Below, piece by piece: positions 26,911 to 36,070 of a DNA stretch of 64,000 nt. The stretch is from JANPPS01 sp965246835. GTDB lineage: Bacteria; Pseudomonadota; Alphaproteobacteria; Acetobacterales; Acetobacteraceae. The notes beneath the pieces were generated by a model. The model did not search any database. It was not told the origin of the DNA and saw nothing but the letters and a program-made list of their open reading frames with translations. The stretch's first letter is position 1, and each line of letters begins with the position of its first letter. The stretch lies in the NCBI GenBank assembly GCA_965246835.1, contig CBDFFQ010000002.1:186001-250000 (forward strand), read 5' to 3'. A program made the translations under genes and the position numbers.

Positions 26911-27897
26911 ATGCTGGGCAAAGTCTGGGGTATTCTGAAGGAGACCGTCGCCGACTACATGGAGGATGGCGCGCTCAGCAAGGGCGCCGCCATTGCCTTC
27001 TACACCATCCTGTCGATCGGCCCGGTGCTGGTGATCTGCATCGCGATCGCCGGGCTGGCCTTCGGGCAGGAGGCGGCGCAGGGGGCGATGGTCGGTCAGC
27101 TCAAGGGCTTGATGGGCGATCAGGCGGCCGAGGCGATCCAGACCATGATCGCTAGCGCCAGCAACAAGAAGTCCGGCATTTGGGCTACGATCATCGGCCT
27201 CGGCACCCTGCTTATCACCGCGAGCGGCGTGTTCGGGGAGATGCAGTCCTCGCTCAACGCGATCTGGAAGGCGGAGGCGAAGGCCGGGCTGTCGGGCATT
27301 TTGCGGGCGCGGGCCGCGAGCTTGGGGCTGGTGGCGACGATGGGCTTTTTACTGCTGGTGTCGCTGGTCGTCGGCGCCGGGCTTCATGCGCTGGGGGCCT
27401 ATGTTAATAGCTTCCTACCGGGCGCTGAGACGATCCTGCAGGTGGTTAACTTCCTGATCTCGTTCGCGATGGTATCGGCGCTGTTCGCTGCAATCTATAA
27501 GATCCTGCCGGACCGGAAGCTTGCCTGGAAGGACGTGGTCGTGGGTGCCGTGGGCACGGCGTTCCTGTTCACGGTCGGCAAGACGCTGATCGGGATCTAT
27601 ATCGGCAGCTCGTCGGTCGCGAGCAGCTATGGCGCGGCCGGGGCGCTCGTGATCGTGCTGCTGTGGATCTATTATTCGTCGCAGATCTTCCTGCTTGGCG
27701 CCGAGTTCACCAAGGTGTGGGCCAGCCATCATGGCAGTGAGGAGGCGTTTGCCGCGCGGCAGGCGACGGGCCCCGGTCCCTCGACCCCGGTGGAGAACGT
27801 GCTGGCCCATGCCGTCACGCGGCGCACCCCGATCGGGGTCTTCGACGTGGCGGCGCTCGGCACGCTGATGCTGGTGGCGCTTCGGCCGCGGCGTTAG
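26911..27897 (+). CDS. YihY/BrkB family inner-membrane protein
   Basis: A 328-residue membrane protein with six predicted helices. YihY/BrkB hallmarks are KGAAIAFYTILSIGPVLVI at the N-terminus, LGTLLITASGVFGEMQSSLNAIW in the middle and YGAAGALVIVLLWIYYSSQIFLLGAEFTK near the end. It was formerly misassigned as ribonuclease BN, and the true role is unknown. The C-terminal tail has a second hydrophobic piece. It overlaps the end of the convergent DUF2252 gene by 4 bases. Confidence 0.92.
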   Translation: MLGKVWGILKETVADYMEDGALSKGAAIAFYTILSIGPVLVICIAIAGLAFGQEAAQGAMVGQLKGLMGDQAAEAIQTMIASASNKKSGIWATIIGLGTLLITASGVFGEMQSSLNAIWKAEAKAGLSGILRARAASLGLVATMGFLLLVSLVVGAGLHALGAYVNSFLPGAETILQVVNFLISFAMVSALFAAIYKILPDRKLAWKDVVVGAVGTAFLFTVGKTLIGIYIGSSSVASSYGAAGALVIVLLWIYYSSQIFLLGAEFTKVWASHHGSEEAFAARQATGPGPSTPVENVLAHAVTRRTPIGVFDVAALGTLMLVALRPRR

Positions 27898-29264
27898 GCG
27901 ATGTCTGCGGCGGCGATCCGGCCGGAGGCGATGGCGGCCTGCAGGGCTTGCCAATCCGCCCGGTTCTGCGCGGCGTAGGTTTGCGCGAAGCTGGCGATCG
28001 CGTCGTCGAACGTCTCGCCATTGCCTAAATAGCCCGCCAGGGTGGCGGCATCGCCGGAGCGGGCATGCGCGCGGGCCAGCGTGCGGCCGCAGAGCGGGGC
28101 GTGGAAGGCGAGAGCCTCGGCGAAACCGGTCGCGATCGTCGCCAGGCGCTGGTCTTTGAGTTCGCGCACGTAGAATTGGCGGCTGCCCGGCGCCGCCTCC
28201 GCCGTCCAGCCCAGGAAGATGTCGGCGGCTGCCTGCATGATCCGCTGCCCGACCACCACGCGCTCACCCTGATGCGCAAACGGCGATGGCCCGGCGAACG
28301 GCGCCAGCACGGATTGTTCCGCCTGTTTCAGCTGCAACACCAACGGCGCGCCATCCGCGGTGGTGAACAGGCCGATTGCGCAGAACGTGCCGACGCTGCC
28401 GACGCCCACCACCTTAAACGCCACGTCCCGCAAGGCATACCGTGTGAACAGCACCTGCCGTTCCGGCGCGAGGGTTTCGGCATAGCGCTGGAACACGTCG
28501 CGGGCCGCGAGCTCGTGGTCATCGAGCGTGGTGACCAGACCGGGGCGGGCGCGGATCGTGGCGCCGTCGGGGCCGGGCTGCACCAGGCCATAGGCGTTGC
28601 CGCTGGCCTGCATCGCCGTTTGCAGCTTGGCGGCGGCGCGGGATTGCAGCTTCGGGTCCGCGATGTCCTGGATGGCCTGATCGAGCGCGATGCGGGAGCG
28701 CCAGGCCTCCATCGGCGACAAATTGGCGAGATCGCTCATGTGGGTCCGGTAGGCGGCGACCATGCTGCGCACGAGGGCCAGGCAGGCCTTCTCCGGCAGG
28801 CCCTGATCGGCGCCAGCGACCATGAGGCTGGTGCCGAGGCGCTTCAGGTCCCACTCGAACGGAGCCGCAAGTGTTTCGTCGAAATCGTTGATGTCGAACA
28901 TCGCGGCGCCCTCGGGCGAACGGAAGGCGCCGAAATTTGCCAAGTGGCAATCGCCGCAGGATTGCACGACCGGTCCGGTGCGGGGCGTGGCCGCAAGATC
29001 CGCTGCCATCACCGCGGCCGCGCCGCGCAGGAAGGCGAAGGCCGAGCCCTGCATGCGGAAATAGCGGAGCGGCACCAGGTTCTGCAGGCGGCTCGCCCCC
29101 TGCGCCACGAGGATGGCGACGGGATCGCCGCGGTCGGCTGCGGGGCTCCAGGCCGCGTGGGCGCTGCGGGGCGTTTCGGCGCGGAGAGCGGCACCGGCCT
29201 TGCGACGGTCCGCGATCGAGAGGGTGGCCGAGGTTTGTTCCATGGCGGGCTTATGCGCCGTCAT
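27894..29264 (-). CDS. DUF2252 family protein
   Basis: A 456-residue soluble protein of the DUF2252 family, which has a kinase-like (aminoglycoside phosphotransferase-related) fold. Visible motifs are VVQSCGDCHLANFGAFRSPEG, FDINDFDETLAAPFEWDLKRL and the C-terminal CGRTLARAHARSGD. The D-x-N-D-F-D-E segment suggests a metal or phosphate site. Its biochemical role is not established. It is divergent from btuB, whose riboswitch leader lies just upstream, and convergent with the YihY gene. Confidence 0.88.
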   Translation of the reverse strand: MTAHKPAMEQTSATLSIADRRKAGAALRAETPRSAHAAWSPAADRGDPVAILVAQGASRLQNLVPLRYFRMQGSAFAFLRGAAAVMAADLAATPRTGPVVQSCGDCHLANFGAFRSPEGAAMFDINDFDETLAAPFEWDLKRLGTSLMVAGADQGLPEKACLALVRSMVAAYRTHMSDLANLSPMEAWRSRIALDQAIQDIADPKLQSRAAAKLQTAMQASGNAYGLVQPGPDGATIRARPGLVTTLDDHELAARDVFQRYAETLAPERQVLFTRYALRDVAFKVVGVGSVGTFCAIGLFTTADGAPLVLQLKQAEQSVLAPFAGPSPFAHQGERVVVGQRIMQAAADIFLGWTAEAAPGSRQFYVRELKDQRLATIATGFAEALAFHAPLCGRTLARAHARSGDAATLAGYLGNGETFDDAIASFAQTYAAQNRADWQALQAAIASGRIAAADIA

Positions 29265-29350
29265 CGCGATGTTGCAAAGTTGTCACGAGTGGGCCTGTGT
29301 TTCAGCCGGGTGATGGCCGCGCGGTCCCGGGGCTGCTACAATTCCGATCA

Positions 29351-29519
29351 GATACCGGTGGCCCGGAAGGGCTTAAACGGGAACGCGCGAACGCTTGATC
29401 CGCGGCTGCCCCCGCAACTGTAGGCGGTGAGTGCGCCCCACGACGCCATTGGCCCCCTGCCCGGGGCTGAGAAGGCGGGTGCGCATGATGACCCGCGAGC
29501 CAGGAGACCGGCCGGTGTC
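29351..29519 (+). promoter_or_regulatory. Cobalamin (B12) riboswitch
   Basis: The P1 stem GATACCGG (29351-29358) pairs with CCGGTGTC (29512-29519). The conserved core is clear: GCTTAAACGGGAA near 29371, GCGGCTGCCCCCGCAACTGTA near 29402, GAAGGCGGGTGCG near 29471 and the B12 box GCCAGGAGACC at 29499-29509. A downstream hairpin (CGGG 29560-29563 with CCCG 29571-29574) lies in the expression platform before the btuB start. High adenosylcobalamin or a related cobalamin should shut off btuB. The whole 29265-29640 gap is btuB leader. Confidence 0.95.
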
Positions 29520-29640
29520 GAGACTGCGCGCGCGTTCTGGGCGGGGTGCACCAGGGCAACGGGAGTGAGACCCGCAGGCAGCATTCGCCGTTCGAACCGG
29601 CCCGGGCACCGCCCGCCGCCGCATTGTGGAGTCGCGCACC

Positions 29641-31590
29641 ATGCGCCGCCTTGTCATCCCCCTGCTGCTTGCAGCACCGCTTGCCCATGCCCAAACGCCG
29701 GACAGTCCGATCGAAGTGATTGTCACCGCAACCCGGATCGCGACCCCGGCCGCGGTGATCCCGGCCGGCATCACCATCATCGACCGGGCGGCCATCGAGA
29801 GCCGCGGCTACACGACACTGACCGAAGCGTTGGGCGCCGTACCGGGCTTGCGCATCGTCCAGTCCGGTGGACCCGGCGGCAACAGCAGCGTGTTCATCCG
29901 CGGCACCAACAGCAATCACGTGCTGGTGTTGCGCGACGGGCTGCAGGTCAATGACCCCGCGGACCCCGGCAACGCCTTCAATTTCGGCGTGGACACGCTG
30001 GAGGACCTCGAGCGGATCGAGGTGGTGCGCGGCCCCATGTCCGGCCTCTATGGCTCCGGTGCCATCGGCGGCGTGATCAACCTCGTGACCCGGAAGGGGG
30101 AGGGGCCGCTCCATGGCTCCGTCGAGATCGCGGGCGGGTTGCCGCGCGCGGTGCTGGGCCGGGCGCAGGTGGCGGGGCGCAGCGGCATCTTCGACTATGC
30201 CGCAAGCCTGGAAACGCGGTCCGACCAGGGATCGGACGTGACGCCCCGGCGGCTCAGCATCTACACCGGGGAGCGCGACGGTTTTCGCAGCCAGCTTGCG
30301 ACCGTCTCGCTCGGCATCACGCCCATCGAGAACACGCGGTTCTCCGTCATGCTGCGGGCGCGGCGCAGCGTGTTCGGCTACGACAATGTGGGGGGTTTTC
30401 CGGGGTTCGACGATCCGAACCTCACGGGACGGGACAGCAATCTGTATGGGCGCGTGGGCGGCACCAGCACGTTGCTGAACGGCGTGTGGCAGACCAGCCT
30501 GTTCATCGGCCGCTCCCAGACGGACCGGCGGTTCACCAACCTGCTGGACCTGCCGGACGGGCAATCGGGCGATAGCCGCTATAACGGGCGGCGCTCCGAC
30601 ATCCAGTGGAACAACACGGTCAAACTGCCGGCGACCCCGGTCACGGCGGATGCGGCGGTGACCTTCGGCTACCAGCACATCGCGGACCAGGCTCGGGTGC
30701 GGGCCAACAGCGATTTCTCCGGTTTCGGGTTCTCGCAATCGGCGAAGGCGCATTCGGATAGCGATGCCGGGTATGTGGGGCTGCAGGGGACGGTGCTGAG
30801 CCGGCTGACGGTGACCGCCAATGTGCGCGGAGAGGCCACGACGCTGACGCAGGACGCCACCACCTATCGCGTGGGCGGCGTGGTCGCGGTGCCGGAGGTG
30901 CTGTCCAAGCTGCGCGCCAGCTATGGCACGGCGTTCCGGGCGCCGTCCCTGTTCGACCGCTACGGCGTGGACAGTTTTGGCTATGTCGGCAACCCGGCGC
31001 TGAAGCCGGAGCGCAGCCGGGGGTATGAGCTGGGGGTCACGACGGAGCTGCCGGTCTATGGCCGGGCGGACGGGATCACGCTGTCGGCGACGTATTTCGA
31101 CAACCGGATCCGGGACCTGATCCAGTCGCAATTCGGTGCGGTCTCGACCGTGGTGAACGTGGCGCGGGCGACGGCGCGGGGGGTGGAGGCGATGATCACG
31201 CTGCGCCCGGCGTCATGGGTGGATGCCGATCTGTCCTACACCTATACCGACACGCGGAACGTGACGACCGGGCAGCGTCTGCTGCGGCGGCCGTTGAACG
31301 CGGCGGCGGCGAATGTGCGGCTGCGGCCGTATCCGGGCCTCACGATCGCACCGGAGCTGATCTACACCGGGGCGTTCCAGGATTTCCTGGTGGACGATGC
31401 CGGGTTCGGCCGTGCCGTGGGGCGGGCGCGGAGCGGGCTGATCGCGAACCTGAACGTCACGTATGACGTGACCGAGAGGATCGGGCTGTTTGCGTGGGCC
31501 AAGAACATCGGGGGCTCCCGGTTCGAGCCGGCGAGCGGGTTCGCGACGCCGGGGCCTTCGTTCCTGGCGGGGACGCGGGTGAAGTTCTGA
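29641..31590 (+). CDS. btuB: TonB-dependent vitamin B12 outer-membrane receptor
   Basis: A 649-residue outer-membrane receptor with signal peptide (MRRLVIPLLLAAPLAHA), TonB box IEVIVTATR, plug domain (YTTLTEALGAVPGLRI, RVEVVRGPMSGLYGSGAIGG-like text) and a 22-strand barrel ending in Phe. The assignment to B12 rests on the cobalamin riboswitch directly upstream and on the btuFCD, tonB and adenosyltransferase genes that face it. The ATG at 29641 was preferred over the in-frame GTG at 29626. It ends 58 bases before the convergent adenosyltransferase, separated by a palindromic element. Confidence 0.93.
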   Translation: MRRLVIPLLLAAPLAHAQTPDSPIEVIVTATRIATPAAVIPAGITIIDRAAIESRGYTTLTEALGAVPGLRIVQSGGPGGNSSVFIRGTNSNHVLVLRDGLQVNDPADPGNAFNFGVDTLEDLERIEVVRGPMSGLYGSGAIGGVINLVTRKGEGPLHGSVEIAGGLPRAVLGRAQVAGRSGIFDYAASLETRSDQGSDVTPRRLSIYTGERDGFRSQLATVSLGITPIENTRFSVMLRARRSVFGYDNVGGFPGFDDPNLTGRDSNLYGRVGGTSTLLNGVWQTSLFIGRSQTDRRFTNLLDLPDGQSGDSRYNGRRSDIQWNNTVKLPATPVTADAAVTFGYQHIADQARVRANSDFSGFGFSQSAKAHSDSDAGYVGLQGTVLSRLTVTANVRGEATTLTQDATTYRVGGVVAVPEVLSKLRASYGTAFRAPSLFDRYGVDSFGYVGNPALKPERSRGYELGVTTELPVYGRADGITLSATYFDNRIRDLIQSQFGAVSTVVNVARATARGVEAMITLRPASWVDADLSYTYTDTRNVTTGQRLLRRPLNAAAANVRLRPYPGLTIAPELIYTGAFQDFLVDDAGFGRAVGRARSGLIANLNVTYDVTERIGLFAWAKNIGGSRFEPASGFATPGPSFLAGTRVKF

Positions 31591-31594
31591 CCGT

Positions 31595-31636
31595 GGTGGG
31601 TTGGCACTCACCCTACGTGTCGGGCGCCAACCCACC
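31595..31636. repeat. Dispersed palindrome between btuB and the adenosyltransferase gene
   Basis: GGTGGGTTGGC (31595-31605) is perfectly inverted to GCCAACCCACC (31626-31636) with a 20-base loop that contains CACCCTACG. The gene arrangement is convergent, so it is a plausible bidirectional terminator. It resembles common proteobacterial intergenic repeats. Confidence 0.7.
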
Positions 31637-31648
31637 GCTGGGGCGACT

Positions 31649-32212
31649 TTACCGGTTGGCGCCCGGAATCCACTGAATGTCCTGGCCCTTGTTCAGATAG
31701 CGGCTCAACACGAAAAGATGGTCCGACAGCCGGTTCAGCAGCCGCACGACGGCCGGGTTGACCTGGCCCTCCGGTTCCGTCCGCATCAGCCCCACCACCA
31801 GCCGCTCCGCCCGGCGCACCAGGGTTCGCGCCACGTGCGCGTGCGCCGCGGCCGGCGTGCCGCCCGGGAGGATAAAACTGCTGAGTGCCGGAAGGTCGGC
31901 GTTCATCGCCGTGACCTCGGCTTCCAGGCGCAGGCTGGGGGCGTCCGTGATCCGCAGCCTGGCTCCAGCTTCGCCGGGGACGCAGAGGTCGGCGCCGACG
32001 TCGAACAGGTCGTTCTGGATGCGGGCGAGCATGGCGTCCGCCGCCGGCTCCTGGGCGGTATGCAGGCGCAGCACGCCGATCGCGGCATTGGCCTCGTCCA
32101 CGGTGCCATAGGCCTCCACCCGCAGCGCGTCTTTCGGCACGCGCGTGCCGTCCCCCAGCGAGGTCTCGCCGCCATCGCCGCCGCGGGTCACCACCCGGTC
32201 GATCCTGATCAT
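31649..32212 (-). CDS. Cob(I)alamin adenosyltransferase, PduO type
   Basis: A 187-residue enzyme that transfers the adenosyl group of ATP to cob(I)alamin to make adenosylcobalamin. The ATP-binding N-terminus TRGGDGGETSLGDGTRV is diagnostic for the PduO family, followed by EAYGTVDEANAAIG, VARTLVRRAERLVVGL and the C-terminal YLNKGQDIQWIPG. It is the last gene of the minus-strand B12 run and overlaps tonB by 4 bases. In this context it would activate cobalamin imported by BtuB and BtuFCD. Confidence 0.94.
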   Translation of the reverse strand: MIRIDRVVTRGGDGGETSLGDGTRVPKDALRVEAYGTVDEANAAIGVLRLHTAQEPAADAMLARIQNDLFDVGADLCVPGEAGARLRITDAPSLRLEAEVTAMNADLPALSSFILPGGTPAAAHAHVARTLVRRAERLVVGLMRTEPEGQVNPAVVRLLNRLSDHLFVLSRYLNKGQDIQWIPGANR

Positions 32213-32796
32213 CTATGGTTCCCGATCACGAAATCTATGTTGATGCCATAGTCGAACGGCACCGGCTTGTCGCCCGCCATGGCCGGGCGGAACCGCCAGC
32301 GTTGCACGGCCTCCATCGCGGCGCGGTCCAGCGCGTCGTTGCCGCTGCTGCGCTCCACTTCGACGAAGGCGGCGGCGCCGGTGGGGTCCACGTGGATGAG
32401 CAGCCCGACCGTGCCCTCTGCCCGCACCCGGGCCGCGGCGGCGGGGTAGCGCGGCGGCATGTTGCGGAAGCGGGAATCCGGTTGCGGGGGCAGGACGTCG
32501 CGGCTGGTGACGACCAGGCCGTCGCGCCATTCCTGGCTGTTGCCGAGATCGACCTGCAACTGGCTGGGCGGGCGGGGCGGGGGCGGTGCCGGGCCGTCGC
32601 CGGGTTCGGGATCCCGCGTGTTCGGTGGCGTTTCCGCAGCGACGGGCGTGCCGCGCGTGGCACTGTCTTCCTGGATGAGCTCGACCTCGAGCGGGGGCTG
32701 ATCCGGCAGGTCCCGCCGGGCCTCGCCATGCGGCAGCAGCAGGAACAGGACGGCCCCGTGCAGGAACACCGACACCGGCGCGGCCCAGCGGATCAT
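32209..32796 (-). CDS. tonB: TonB energy transducer
   Basis: A 195-residue TonB-like protein with one N-terminal membrane anchor (AAPVSVFLHGAVLFLLL, including the conserved membrane His), a Pro-rich spanning region (PAPPPPRPP) and a C-terminal TonB domain with the motif RYPAAAARVRAEGTVGLLIHV and VQRWRFRPA. It couples the proton motive force to outer-membrane receptors. It is translationally coupled to btuD (overlap at 32793-32796) and to the adenosyltransferase, which points to dedicated service of BtuB. No exbB or exbD is present in the window, so these must lie elsewhere. Confidence 0.92.
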   Translation of the reverse strand: MIRWAAPVSVFLHGAVLFLLLPHGEARRDLPDQPPLEVELIQEDSATRGTPVAAETPPNTRDPEPGDGPAPPPPRPPSQLQVDLGNSQEWRDGLVVTSRDVLPPQPDSRFRNMPPRYPAAAARVRAEGTVGLLIHVDPTGAAAFVEVERSSGNDALDRAAMEAVQRWRFRPAMAGDKPVPFDYGINIDFVIGNHR

Positions 32797-33464
32797 GGTG
32801 ACAACAGCCGTGGCGTGGGATCGACGCCGTAGGGCAGGCCGAATGCACGGGCCGCCGCGGGCAGCGCCAGGGCCGGCGCCGCGTCCGCCACGATGCGCCC
32901 GGCCTCCATCACCACGAGCCGCGTGGCATGACGGACCGCGAGGTCAAGCGCATGCAGCACGACCACCACCGCCGCCCCCTCCCGCGCCGTGGCGGCCAGC
33001 AGCGCCATGATCTCGTGCGCGGCGCGGGGATCAAGGTCGGCGGTCGGCTCGTCCAGCAGGAACACGGCCGGCTCCGTCGCGAAGGCGCGGGCCAGCATGG
33101 CACGCCGGGCCTGGCCGCCGGAGAGGGAGTCCATCGGCCGGTCGGCGAGGGCGAGGATGCCGCAGCGTTCCATGGCGCGGGTTACGGCCGGGGGCGCCGC
33201 GTCCCCATGCGGAATGCGGCCCAGTGTAGCCACCTGCCGCACCGTGAGATTCCATGACGTTCGCGCCCCCTGCTCCAGCAACGCGACCCGGCGCGGGTCC
33301 GGCACGCCGCCCGGCAGCACCCCGGCCAAGGCCCGCAGCAGCGTGCTTTTCCCGGCGCCGTTCGGGCCACACAGGGCCACGAGCTCACCGGGCGCCGCGT
33401 CAAAACTCACATCGTGCAGCACTGGACGCCCGGCCAGCGACACGTCGAGATGGGCGATCTTCAC
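32793..33464 (-). CDS. btuD: Cobalamin ABC transporter ATP-binding protein
   Basis: A 223-residue ABC ATPase. Walker A is CGPNGAGKSTLL (about residues 33-44), the signature is LSGGQARRAMLARA, and Walker B is VFLLDEPTADLD. The H-loop follows in VVVLHALDLA. The GTG start at 33464 overlaps the permease stop in a GTGA junction, and the longer in-frame reading lies within the permease gene. It drives import with BtuC and BtuF. The B12 assignment comes from position in the B12 run. Iron-siderophore or heme ABC proteins are closely similar in sequence. Confidence 0.88.
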   Translation of the reverse strand: MKIAHLDVSLAGRPVLHDVSFDAAPGELVALCGPNGAGKSTLLRALAGVLPGGVPDPRRVALLEQGARTSWNLTVRQVATLGRIPHGDAAPPAVTRAMERCGILALADRPMDSLSGGQARRAMLARAFATEPAVFLLDEPTADLDPRAAHEIMALLAATAREGAAVVVVLHALDLAVRHATRLVVMEAGRIVADAAPALALPAAARAFGLPYGVDPTPRLLSP

Positions 33465-34396
33465 GGGGCGACGCGCCGGGCCAGGCGGATCAGGATGGGC
33501 GTGCCCACCAGGGCGGTCAGCACGCCGAGCCGCGGCTCCGCCTGCAACGGCAGCAGCAGCGGCGCCAGCCGGGCAAGCATGTCGGCGGTCAGCAGCAGCA
33601 GGGCGCCCATGATCGCCGAGGCCGGCAACAAGGCGCCGGGCCGCGCGCCGAGCCAGGGGCGCAGCACATGCGGCACGACCAGGCCCACGAAGCCGATCCC
33701 CCCCGCCACCGCCGCCCCGGCGCCGACCGCGAGCGTGACGCCCAGCGCCGCCTTGCGCAGGGTGCGCCCCGGCGGCTGCCCCAGGCTGGTGGCGGTCATC
33801 TCCCCCAGGCTGAGCGCATCGAGACCGGGGCCGAGGCGGAGCAGAATGCCGATGCCGAGGAGGATCGGCGGCGCCGCGATGGCCAGGTGCATCCGGCTGC
33901 GGTCTTCCAGCCCGCCCATCAGCCAGAACGCAATCTCTGCCAGCGCGAAGGGGTTGGGCGCCAGGGTAAGCGCCAAAGCCAGAAACGCGGCCGCGAGCGA
34001 CGAGACCGCGACGCCGCCCAGGATCACCGCGGGTCCCGAGGGCGCGCGGCCCGCGAACGCCAGCAATGCCGCGCACCCCAGCGCCGCCCCCGCCAACCCG
34101 CCCAGGGCCAGCGCGGGCGCGAACACGGCGCTGAGGCCCCAATAGAATACCAGAACGGCGCCCAGGGCCGCCGACCCGCCCACGCCCAGCAGGCCGGGAT
34201 CGGCCAGCGGATTGCGGAGCGCGCCCTGCAACACCGCGCCCGATACGCCCAGGCCCGCCCCGATCAGCAGCGCCAGCGCGGTCCGCGGCACCCGCAACTC
34301 CCACAGGATCGCGCCATCCGGCAGCCCGAGCCCAGCCCCCCCGATCAGCAACGACAGGCCGGCCAGCACCAGCATCGCCGCCCCCATCCCCTTCAC
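33461..34396 (-). CDS. btuC: Cobalamin ABC transporter permease, FecCD/BtuC family
   Basis: A 311-residue polytopic permease. FecCD family text includes RVPRTALALLIGAGLGVSGAVLQGALRNPLADPGLLGVGGSAALGAV, cut here to its key parts: the RNPLADP loop and the ATP-coupling helix around GGIGFVGLVVPHVLRPWLG. The GTG start at 34396 overlaps the btuF stop (GTGA), and the much longer in-frame reading overlaps btuF. It forms the membrane channel with BtuD and receives cobalamin from BtuF. Confidence 0.88.
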   Translation of the reverse strand: MKGMGAAMLVLAGLSLLIGGAGLGLPDGAILWELRVPRTALALLIGAGLGVSGAVLQGALRNPLADPGLLGVGGSAALGAVLVFYWGLSAVFAPALALGGLAGAALGCAALLAFAGRAPSGPAVILGGVAVSSLAAAFLALALTLAPNPFALAEIAFWLMGGLEDRSRMHLAIAAPPILLGIGILLRLGPGLDALSLGEMTATSLGQPPGRTLRKAALGVTLAVGAGAAVAGGIGFVGLVVPHVLRPWLGARPGALLPASAIMGALLLLTADMLARLAPLLLPLQAEPRLGVLTALVGTPILIRLARRVAP

Positions 34397-35133
34397 TGCA
34401 GCAACCGGACCGCTCCGCTGCTGAACGGCCCGGCGCAGATCGTGAGGGCAGGGGGCACCTCTCGCCGCGGCACTCCCGCCAGGGCGGGGTGGCGGAGCAG
34501 GTCCGTGGCGAGCGAGGGGGTGGCCGGTGCGGCGGGCGTTATCAGCAGGTCCGGCGGCCGGGCCAGCACCGCTTCCAGCCCGATCACGCCACCCGCCGAG
34601 ACGTTCCGAAGGCCCGCCGCGCGCAAGACGGCATCGCCCAGGGAGCCCGGTCCCGAGCTCCAGCCGCGCGCACCCCACATCAGCGCGTGGCGCGGCGGAC
34701 CTGATGGTTGCGCGAGGTCCGCATCCATGCGGGCCAGCAGCGCCTCTCCCCGGGCTTCGGCATGGAGCGCTGCCGCAACGGCGCGGGTCTGGGCCCGGAT
34801 CGCGTCGAAATCGGTCGGCTGATCCACCCGCACAACGCGCCGCCCCCGCCGTTCCAGTGCGGCGATGGTCGCTTGCGCGCCATACGGGCCGGCGAGGATG
34901 AGGTCGGGATCGAGGCGCAGCACCGCCTCCGCATCGGCGCGCACGATGGGCAGGTGGGCAGCCTCGGCCGCGACGAAGGACAGCGCCGGGTCCCGCGCCA
35001 GGGTCGAGAGCCCCACCACCTGGTCCGGCGCCAGCAGCACCAGCAGCTGATCCGTGCAGAGGTTGAGCGACACGACCCGCGCGGCTTGGGCGGGCAGCGA
35101 GACGGCGACCAGCAGCGCGAGCAGCCGGATCAC
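34393..35133 (-). CDS. btuF: Cobalamin-binding periplasmic protein, BtuF family
   Basis: A 246-residue type III binding protein with a signal peptide (MIRLLALLVAVSLPAQA) and the start RVVSLNLCTDQLLVLLAPDQVVGLS. The inter-lobe DPDLILAGPYG segment is also typical. It delivers substrate to BtuC. It overlaps the CDF gene at its start (ATGA) and btuC at its end. The B12 ligand is inferred from the operon and riboswitch; a siderophore or heme ligand cannot be excluded from the protein alone. Confidence 0.85.
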   Translation of the reverse strand: MIRLLALLVAVSLPAQAARVVSLNLCTDQLLVLLAPDQVVGLSTLARDPALSFVAAEAAHLPIVRADAEAVLRLDPDLILAGPYGAQATIAALERRGRRVVRVDQPTDFDAIRAQTRAVAAALHAEARGEALLARMDADLAQPSGPPRHALMWGARGWSSGPGSLGDAVLRAAGLRNVSAGGVIGLEAVLARPPDLLITPAAPATPSLATDLLRHPALAGVPRREVPPALTICAGPFSSGAVRLLQ

Positions 35134-36017
35134 AGCACCAGCACGCCCTGATGCTTCGCCTTCACCTCGGGCTCTACATGGATCGTGACCACGAGGCCTT
35201 CGACCTCGGCCTTCAATGCGCTCTCGATCCGGTCGCAGATTTCGTGCGCGGCGGCCACCCGCATCTCACCGGGCACGACCAGGTGGAACTCGAGGTAGGT
35301 CAAGCGGCCGGCGTGCCGGGTGCGCAGGTCATGCGCCTCGATCGCGCCATCCGCGTGTTGGCCGACCAGGGCGCGGATGCGCTCCATGATGACCTCCGCC
35401 GGCGCCGCGTCCATCAGGCCGCCGACGCTGTCCTGCAACACGCGTAGGCCGGACCACATCACATGGAGCGCCACGCAGACGGCGATGGCGGGGTCGATCC
35501 ATTGCAGGCCGGTCTGCACTGCGAGCACGAGCCCGGCCATCACGCCGATCGAGCTGACGACATCCGCTTTCAAGTGGCGCGCATCGGCGGTGAGCGCCGC
35601 CGAGCGGTAGCGCTGGCCCGAGCGCAGGAGGAAGGCAGCCCATCCGCCGTTGATCACCGTCGCGATCGCGTTCAGCCCGATCCCGGCCCATGGCTGATCG
35701 AGGGGCGGCGGGTTGCGCCAGGTGGACCAGGCGTGTTCCAGGATGCTGGCGGACGCGATCACGATCAGCGCCCCCTCGATGACGGCGGCGAAGAACTCGG
35801 CTTTGTCGTGGCCATAAGGATGGTTCGCGTCCGCCGGTTTGGCCGCCATGCGGAGCGCCACCAGCGCAATGACGCTGGCGGCCACGTTCACCACGCTTTC
35901 CAGCGCGTCCGAATACAGTGCGGCGCTGCCGGTGACCCACCAGGCAGCGCCCTTCAGCCCCCAGACCAGGAGGCCGATCGCAATCGTCCAGCCGGCTATG
36001 CGTATCGCCCGGTCCAC
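35130..36017 (-). CDS. Cation diffusion facilitator (CDF) transporter
   Basis: A 295-residue CDF protein with six helices and a cytosolic C-terminal metallochaperone-like domain (LTYLEFHLVVPGEM). The TM5 metal site HxxxD is present in DARHLKADVVSS. In TM2 the usual H/D-xxx-D is replaced by Glu-xxx-Asn (SDALESVVNVAAS), so metal choice may be unusual. The GTG at 36017 was chosen because GGAGAGG lies just upstream, whereas the longest frame runs into metH. It overlaps btuF by 4 bases and follows metH after 53 bases. Cobalt or zinc export are both conceivable. The place in a B12 operon hints at cobalt or zinc balance for MetH. Confidence 0.85.
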   Translation of the reverse strand: MDRAIRIAGWTIAIGLLVWGLKGAAWWVTGSAALYSDALESVVNVAASVIALVALRMAAKPADANHPYGHDKAEFFAAVIEGALIVIASASILEHAWSTWRNPPPLDQPWAGIGLNAIATVINGGWAAFLLRSGQRYRSAALTADARHLKADVVSSIGVMAGLVLAVQTGLQWIDPAIAVCVALHVMWSGLRVLQDSVGGLMDAAPAEVIMERIRALVGQHADGAIEAHDLRTRHAGRLTYLEFHLVVPGEMRVAAAHEICDRIESALKAEVEGLVVTIHVEPEVKAKHQGVLVL

Positions 36018-36070
36018 TCGCCTCTCCGTCTGGCGCCCGTGTGCCAGGCCCGGGTTGTAGCCGGACCGCC

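Noticed and set aside
29641..35133. Reading the btu genes as a heme or siderophore system
   Set aside because: The receptor has a cobalamin riboswitch, and the facing operon contains a cobalamin adenosyltransferase and metH. B12 is the better supported ligand, although the ABC proteins alone would not decide it.
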